Shown here in pieces: positions 25,977 through 29,430 of a DNA stretch of 29,430 nt. The notes beneath the pieces were generated by a model. The model made no database searches, was not told the DNA's origin, and was given only the letters and a program-made list of their open reading frames with translations. A program made the position numbers and the translations under genes. Source of the DNA: a virus. The stretch covers positions 1 to 29,430 of IMG/VR virus record IMGVR_UViG_3300046028_005495, one strand, 5' to 3'. The stretch's first letter is position 1; every line of letters starts with the position of its first letter.

Positions 25977-26162
25977 ATGATAGACATTATAGAAGATATT
26001 GTAAATGAATGGTCAAAGAAGATACCATCGGGAATAATTGATTTAGAAAACGAATCGCATATGTATGAACTTTTAGAGGTTTTGAATCGCAAGATTGATA
26101 ACCCGCAAATCGTAAAGGCAGTAATGGAAAATATTCGGGAACAAACGAGAGAGAGGTATTGA
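25977..26162 (+). CDS. Small hypothetical protein
   Basis: A 61-residue acidic, helical protein that I cannot name: IIEDIVNEWSKKIPSG, then HMYELLEVLNRKI, then NPQIVKAVMENIREQ. Short proteins with a VxEW start and a C-terminal VxxxxxNxRE helix occur beside structural genes in other marine T4-like phages, from memory. AGGAAT lies at normal distance before the ATG, and a TATTTATA box precedes it. Its TGA overlaps the TTG start of the next gene, so the pair is translationally coupled. Confidence 0.7.
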   Translation: MIDIIEDIVNEWSKKIPSGIIDLENESHMYELLEVLNRKIDNPQIVKAVMENIREQTRERY

Positions 26163-26548
26163 AGACACAATTAGTATGCACCTTTGTGAAAAAATATGAG
26201 ATAGATGAAAAATTAGATGATATAAAAAATGAGTTCAGAGTTCTGAATAACAAAGTATTTCTTTTGAAATCACAAGACTTGGTAAATGAACTTATCCTAT
26301 CTTACAACGTTCTTTTAGATTCACATAAAGACTTTTTACCAGGTTCAATTTTGGTTCATCGTAAAAAGGAAAGTAATACAATTTATACTATCAACGCACT
26401 CAATGAGTTGATTATGAATTTGAATAACGGAGTTCTCGATAAGACATACCCAATAGAGTGGGAAACTTACAGAGATACTATGATGTTGAAGAAGCCAGAA
26501 GGACTGAAGATAATCAAGATTGAATTGATACGAGTCTATTCAATATAA
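26159..26548 (+). CDS. Small hypothetical protein with TTG start
   Basis: A 129-residue protein. The start is TTG, overlapping the upstream TGA as TTGA, with GAGAGAGG just before it. Translation from here gives KTQLVCTFVKKYEIDEKL, a good beginning; no ATG is available in the first third. The centre, ILVHRKKESNTIYTINALNELI followed by NNGVLDKTYPIEWETY, is a pattern I recall from short proteins of marine T4-like phages, function unknown. The spacing suggests a compact alpha/beta fold. A hairpin with an embedded box follows its stop, so it probably closes a transcription unit. Confidence 0.75.
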   Translation: MKTQLVCTFVKKYEIDEKLDDIKNEFRVLNNKVFLLKSQDLVNELILSYNVLLDSHKDFLPGSILVHRKKESNTIYTINALNELIMNLNNGVLDKTYPIEWETYRDTMMLKKPEGLKIIKIELIRVYSI

Positions 26549-26557
26549 AAATCCAAC

Positions 26558-26586
26558 CACCTTATATTTATGTTATATGGTGTTTT
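26558..26586 (+). terminator. Terminator-like hairpin with a late box in its loop
   Basis: CACCTTATA (26558-26566) pairs with TATATGGTG (26574-26582) with one T-T mismatch around a 7-base loop, followed by TTTT. The box TATTTATG (26565-26572) spans the stem end and loop, in almost the same register as at 10472. Confidence 0.55.
26565..26572 (+). promoter_or_regulatory. TATTTATG box in a terminator loop
   Basis: A 7/8 match to the recurring octamer, ending 31 nt before the ATG at 26604. Confidence 0.4.
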
Positions 26587-26603
26587 CTGTTTAGAGTATT
26601 ATT

Positions 26604-26921
26604 ATGAATGAAATTCAACTTATAAAAGAAACAAACGAAATTATAGAGTCAATCCGAAAAGAATTCGCTTCCATTCGTGAAGCCGAAGGATTTGAGGGTG
26701 TGTTCTCTGATATTAGTAAACAACTAAAAGATATTTCAATGTTGCCTAATAGCACAATTGATGTCTCCAAATACAAAGAACAGGAAATTGTTCAGACTCT
26801 AAAAAAACTTGGGTATGAATACAAGAAACCATATGGTAATAAACTTCACTTCTTCAACAAAAAAACAAGTATAAGTGTCTACCTTGATAAATCGAAGGGT
26901 ATGATAACACCGATACCATAA
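26604..26921 (+). CDS. Small hypothetical protein
   Basis: A 105-residue protein that I do not recognise. The N-terminal 55 residues are helical and charged (IQLIKETNEIIESIRKEF, then DISKQLKDIS). The C-terminal half is a small alpha/beta unit: EIVQTLKKLGYEYKKPYGNKLHFF, then TSISVYLDKSKGMITPIP, possibly a hairpin binding domain. It is expressed with the following gene (9 bases apart). AGAG before the ATG is a weak ribosome binding site. No function can be assigned. Confidence 0.7.
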   Translation: MNEIQLIKETNEIIESIRKEFASIREAEGFEGVFSDISKQLKDISMLPNSTIDVSKYKEQEIVQTLKKLGYEYKKPYGNKLHFFNKKTSISVYLDKSKGMITPIP

Positions 26922-26930
26922 GAGGAAATT

Positions 26931-27701
26931 ATGAAACGTATAAACGAAGCAACATTACTTTCAACTGGAAACGCAACATCACTAATGGTATTTATTGATT
27001 TGGCTATGGTTGTTGAAAAACAACGTGGTATGTTGCCAATAGCCTTTCCAAAATTAGGAAATAAGGGAATCAATAAGATGTTGAGAGGGTTTGCCTCCAA
27101 TGAAACTTATTCGGATAAAAAAGAACAACTCCTCGGTATTTCAGAAAGATTTTACAACAACGGTCCTATCAAGGCATTGTATAAAACACTCGCATTCCTC
27201 TCATCACAACCAACAAAACCAGAAGAATCTGATAAAAGAATTGGAGATGTAAACCGTGTTCTCTCTAAAATTGAAAGAATGATAAACGGTAAACTAACAG
27301 ACGAAGAACGTGAAATGTTTTCCCAAATGGAAGATAGTCTTGATAATTTTAGTGACGGTCTGAACTCAAATCTAAATTCTTCATTGGAATCTTCAGTTGG
27401 TCAAGAAGAACCATCTCCAGAAGAGAAGCCAGAAGAAAAACCAAAGGAAGAACCGAAACCAGATGAGAAACCTAAAGAAACTCCAAAGCCGGAAGAAAAA
27501 CCAAAGGAAGAACCGAAACCAGATGAGAAACCTAAAGAAACTCCAAAGCCGGAAGAAAAACCAAAGGAAGAACCAAAGCCAGAAGAAAAACCAAAGGAAG
27601 AACCAAAGCCAGAAGAAAAACCAAAAGAAAAGACGGAAGAACAATTCAGAAGTCTAATAAAAAGACTTGTTCGGGAATCTTTAAAAGAATTTCAAAAATA
27701 A
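26931..27701 (+). CDS. Protein with Pro/Glu/Lys repeat linker and C-terminal basic helix
   Basis: A 256-residue protein. Residues 1-155 form a helical domain (for example INKMLRGFASNETYSDKKEQLLG and ALYKTLAFLSSQP). Residues about 162-233 are a low-complexity linker of KPEEKPKE-type units. The C-terminus is an amphipathic basic helix (SLIKRLVRESLKEF). The N-terminus MKRINEATLL contains INE|A, which fits the T4 prohead protease gp21 rule ((L/I)xE|(A/G/S)), so a virion-internal protein cleaved near its N-terminus is possible. I cannot assign a function. AGAGGAAA is well placed before the ATG. Confidence 0.75.
   Translation: MKRINEATLLSTGNATSLMVFIDLAMVVEKQRGMLPIAFPKLGNKGINKMLRGFASNETYSDKKEQLLGISERFYNNGPIKALYKTLAFLSSQPTKPEESDKRIGDVNRVLSKIERMINGKLTDEEREMFSQMEDSLDNFSDGLNSNLNSSLESSVGQEEPSPEEKPEEKPKEEPKPDEKPKETPKPEEKPKEEPKPDEKPKETPKPEEKPKEEPKPEEKPKEEPKPEEKPKEKTEEQFRSLIKRLVRESLKEFQK
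27414..27632 (+). repeat. In-frame 60-bp and 30-bp repeats encoding the KPEEKPKE linker
   Basis: A 60-bp unit (20 residues, alternating EEKPKEEPKP and DEKPKETPKP) is repeated nearly perfectly at about 27432 and 27492, then shortens to 30-bp units (EEKPKEEPKP) to about 27632. The near-identity of the DNA indicates recent slippage or unequal recombination. Confidence 0.9.
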
Positions 27702-27734
27702 TTTTGGAAATCTGTAACTTTTTTCGTAGATTAG
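27702..27734 (+). promoter_or_regulatory. Host-type promoter candidate for the lipoprotein gene
   Basis: TTTTG (27702-27706), a 20-base gap and TAGATTAG (27727-27734). The same layout, with TTTCGTAnATTAGnATT conserved over 17 bases, recurs before the SSB gene. It can be read as a Bacteroidota-type -33/-7 pair (TTG, TAnnTTTG with one mismatch) or as a sigma-70 pair TTGGAA-N17-TAGATT. No TATTTATA box is present here. Confidence 0.5.
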
Positions 27735-27770
27735 GATTCCTGTAAAAACAATTCTATCAAAGGAGATAAT

Positions 27771-28388
27771 ATGAAGACAACACTACTTTCACTCATCACA
27801 GTTCTTGGACTTATGTCAATCGTCGGTTGCTCAAATACAGAAACAGGTCCAACAGAGCCAGATGCGATTTATACAACGATGGTTGCTAATCCAGATGGAA
27901 CCGTATCAGAACAAGTGGCGGAAAGACCAAAGCCAGATAACGGTAAGAAGGTTACACCAAGTCCATTTGCTGACCTACTTCGTCTTTTAAATCTCACACC
28001 AGAACAAAAACCACTCGTAGAAAGATTACTTGTACAACACAAACAATGTACACAATCTTGTATCGAAACACTCAAGACAGCTGAACGTGAAATTCTTATG
28101 AACGCAAGAATAGAAGAGAAGAAAATCAAGGATGCAGTAAAGGCCGGTACAATCACAAAAGAAGTCGCAAGACGTGAATTGGCTCAACTCAAGAAATCAA
28201 CACAAGAAAGACTAAAAGCACTTCCAAGAGAAAAGGTTCGTGAATGTCTACAAGGGTGTGATACACAATTCCTAAACTCACTCAAAGAAATTCTTACACC
28301 TGAACAGAAGATTATACTTGAAAAGTGGATTGCCTCTCGTCAAAAGAGAGGAACCACAGACGATAAGAATCCAAAGGGTCGGGGTTAA
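27771..28388 (+). CDS. Lipoprotein with LTPEQ and twin CX3C motifs (Spy/CpxP-like)
   Basis: A 205-residue predicted lipoprotein. The signal peptide has a basic start (MKTT), a hydrophobic core and a lipobox IVGC with the modified Cys at 20. After a Pro/Thr-rich linker (about 21-65) comes an all-helical body. LTPEQ occurs at 75-79 and again at 175-179, the LTxxQ signature of Spy/CpxP/ZraP-type periplasmic proteins. Each copy lies near a CX3C pair: C93-x3-C97 and C159-x3-C163, separated by a charged helical hairpin (about 100-158). Twin CX3C helices can be disulfide-stapled or bind metal. In a phage, such a lipoprotein might act in superinfection exclusion or envelope protection; this is inference. 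AAAGGAG precedes the ATG; promoter upstream and a strong terminator downstream make it a separate unit. Confidence 0.8.
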   Translation: MKTTLLSLITVLGLMSIVGCSNTETGPTEPDAIYTTMVANPDGTVSEQVAERPKPDNGKKVTPSPFADLLRLLNLTPEQKPLVERLLVQHKQCTQSCIETLKTAEREILMNARIEEKKIKDAVKAGTITKEVARRELAQLKKSTQERLKALPREKVRECLQGCDTQFLNSLKEILTPEQKIILEKWIASRQKRGTTDDKNPKGRG

Positions 28389-28410
28389 TTCCCTGACCCT
28401 TTTGGGTTTT
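28373..28410 (+). terminator. Rho-independent terminator after the lipoprotein gene
   Basis: AAAGGGTCGGGG (28373-28384) pairs with CCCTGACCCTTT (28391-28402) with one G-T wobble around the loop TTAATT, then TTGGGTTTTT. The gene's TAA stop lies in the loop, so the arm overlaps the end of the coding sequence. Confidence 0.85.
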
Positions 28411-28422
28411 TATCAACACCTA

Positions 28423-28453
28423 TTGACTATTGACATTTAATTTCGTATATTAG
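28423..28453 (+). promoter_or_regulatory. Host-type promoter candidate for the SSB gene
   Basis: TTG (28423-28425), a 20-base gap and TATATTAG (28446-28453). It also reads as a good sigma-70 promoter: TTGACT-N17-TATATT. The stretch 28441-28457 matches 27722-27738 at 15 of 17 bases, showing a shared promoter class for the lipoprotein and SSB genes. Confidence 0.6.
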
Positions 28454-28474
28454 TATTACAAACTAACAATTGAC

Positions 28475-28491
28475 CTGATAACAGTTATCAG
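28475..28491 (+). promoter_or_regulatory. Perfect palindrome in the SSB leader
   Basis: CTGATAACAGTTATCAG is an 8-bp dyad around one central base, flanked by TGA and TCA that extend the symmetry with one mismatch. It lies between the promoter and the ribosome binding site. As DNA it could be a repressor operator; as RNA it gives a 7-bp stem with a CAG loop, which could serve translational autoregulation like that of T4 gene 32. Confidence 0.55.
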
Positions 28492-28526
28492 TTCACAATT
28501 ATCATTTAACTTTTAGGAGTACCTAT

Positions 28527-29282
28527 ATGGCAATCAATCTTGATGCTATCCGCAACCGTTTGAACAATCTGAAGAATGCGAACAACCGCACTTCAAATAT
28601 TTGGAAGCCAGAACCAGGCGAACACCAAATCCGAATTGTTCCTTATGCACACAACCGAGAAAATCCTTTCATCGAGTTGTTCTTCCACTACAATCTTATT
28701 AAGAAGTCCGTAGTTTCACCACAGTCATTTGGTCGTCCTGACCCAATCGTTGAGTTTGCAGAGAAGTTGAAGCAAACAGGTTCAAAGGAAGATTGGTTGA
28801 TGGGCCGTAAGTTGGAACCAAAGATGCGAACATATGTTCCTGTTATCGTTCGTGGTCAAGAAAATGAAGGTGTAAAGTTTTGGGGATTCGGTAAGCAACT
28901 TTACCAAGAAATCCTTTCCTTTATCGCAGATCCTGACTACGGTGATATTACAGATCTGAAGGAAGGTCGTGATGTTGTAGTAACTGTAAAGTCGGCAGAA
29001 GAAGCTGGTAAGAACTTTGCAGAAACAACAATCCGTATCAAGCCAAAGCAAACACCGGCAACAGACAATCCTGACGTTATCGAGAAGATTAAGGAACAAC
29101 CTTCAATCACAGAACTTTATCCAGAACCAACATATCAAGAGCTAAAGTCATATCTTCAGTCTTGGTTGGGTGAAGCTGAATCACAAAGTGAAGAAGTTGA
29201 ATACAAGAAGCCAGCTGAAGCCCCAAAGCAAACAGTAACAAAGACAGAAGTTGAAGACGCATTTGACGACCTATTCAACTAA
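28527..29282 (+). CDS. 32: Single-stranded DNA-binding protein (gp32-like)
   Basis: A 251-residue protein with the gp32 plan. The N-terminal region (MAINLDAIRNRLNNLKNANN) is a basic helix for cooperative binding. The core has GEHQIRIVPYAHN, a FIELFFHYNL strand, YVPVIVRGQENEGVKFWGFGKQLYQEIL and GRDVVVTVKSAEEAGKNFAETTIRIKP, the pattern of a phage OB-fold SSB. The acidic C-terminus (VEDAFDDLFN) is the partner-binding tail. T4 gp32 holds zinc with three cysteines and a histidine; this protein has no cysteine at all, so the zinc site is absent. AGGAG precedes the ATG. A probable recombinase starts 12 bases downstream, the usual replication/recombination pairing. Codon use resembles the sheath, consistent with high expression. 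Confidence 0.88.
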   Translation: MAINLDAIRNRLNNLKNANNRTSNIWKPEPGEHQIRIVPYAHNRENPFIELFFHYNLIKKSVVSPQSFGRPDPIVEFAEKLKQTGSKEDWLMGRKLEPKMRTYVPVIVRGQENEGVKFWGFGKQLYQEILSFIADPDYGDITDLKEGRDVVVTVKSAEEAGKNFAETTIRIKPKQTPATDNPDVIEKIKEQPSITELYPEPTYQELKSYLQSWLGEAESQSEEVEYKKPAEAPKQTVTKTEVEDAFDDLFN

Positions 29283-29294
29283 TAGGAGTCAATC

Positions 29295-29430
29295 ATGGCA
29301 AAAAACAAAATGGAACTCACCGATGAACTCGGTGGGGTGATTGCTGAAACTATCAACAAGCAATTCAAATCTCAAAATCTCAAAACGGCTTACTTCTTGG
29401 AAGGTGACGATGATGCACCAACCATAGTGA
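29295..29430 (+). CDS. uvsX: Probable UvsX/RecA-like recombinase, N-terminus only
   Basis: Only 45 codons are inside the window; the frame is open to the end. The start MAKNKMELTDELGG and the following INKQFKSQ and TAYFLEGDDDAPTIV resemble the N-termini of RecA-like recombinases from marine T4-like phages, in which a polymerisation segment and an acidic DGDED-type strand precede the ATPase core. The Walker A and B motifs lie beyond the window, so the call rests on this short segment and on adjacency to the SSB gene. AGGAG lies before the ATG, and the gene is probably co-transcribed with SSB. Confidence 0.5.
   Translation, partial: MAKNKMELTDELGGVIAETINKQFKSQNLKTAYFLEGDDDAPTIV

Noticed and set aside
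27393-27644. Minus-strand frame rich in Phe, Trp and Leu that looks like a membrane protein
   Set aside because: It is the complement of the KPEEKPKE repeat DNA; the hydrophobicity is a by-product of low complexity.

Overview
The window is a piece of a T4-like contractile-tailed phage genome (Caudoviricetes, myovirus morphology). Every gene I can support lies on the + strand, genes are packed with only about 0.9 kb of intergenic DNA in total, and the order neck, tail terminator, sheath, tube, tail assembly chaperone, tape measure, baseplate is that of a contractile-tail late module. The base composition is AT-rich. No integrase, tRNA, insertion sequence or CRISPR array is visible. The host cannot be fixed from the sequence. 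Two host-like promoters fit both a sigma-70 reading and a Bacteroidota-type reading, so I leave this open.

Layout. 1-1255: 3' part of a large helical, hydrophobic protein of unknown role. 1331-2661: a membrane-anchored GAF-like protein and a PhoH-like ATPase. 2671-5349: neck and tail-completion genes (gp13-, gp14- and gp15-like). 5395-9269: small coiled-coil protein, tail sheath (gp18-like), an unknown, and tail tube (gp19-like). 9370-10738: gp26-like assembly chaperone with an overlapping second frame (candidate programmed frameshift) and a small unknown. 10752-14702: tape measure protein. 14746-24732: baseplate region with a 2205-residue repeat protein, a LysM/gp53-like protein, a hub-like protein and a conserved-looking unknown. 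24736-25950: a compact family A DNA polymerase-like protein, out of place in a tail module. 25977-27701: four small or low-complexity unknowns. 27771-28388: a lipoprotein with two LTPEQ motifs and twin CX3C motifs. 28527-end: gp32-like single-stranded DNA-binding protein and the start of a probable UvsX/RecA-like recombinase.

Regulation. Late genes are preceded by the octamer TATTTATA, the reverse complement of the T4 late promoter core TATAAATA, usually 18-37 nt before the start codon. In several gaps this box sits in the loop of, or directly beside, a terminator-like hairpin, so one short gap seems to end one transcript and begin the next. The lipoprotein and SSB genes lack the box and instead share a TTG-N20-TAnATTAG element, which suggests a different temporal class (early or middle).

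Most notable items: a giant baseplate protein whose 44-residue repeats keep an exact 132-bp period over twelve copies despite sequence divergence; the family A polymerase-like protein with altered catalytic motifs inside the baseplate operon; the inverted late box and its hairpins; a probable +1/-2 frameshift at a T7 run in the tail chaperone gene; and a phage lipoprotein resembling Spy/CpxP-type proteins with twin CX3C.
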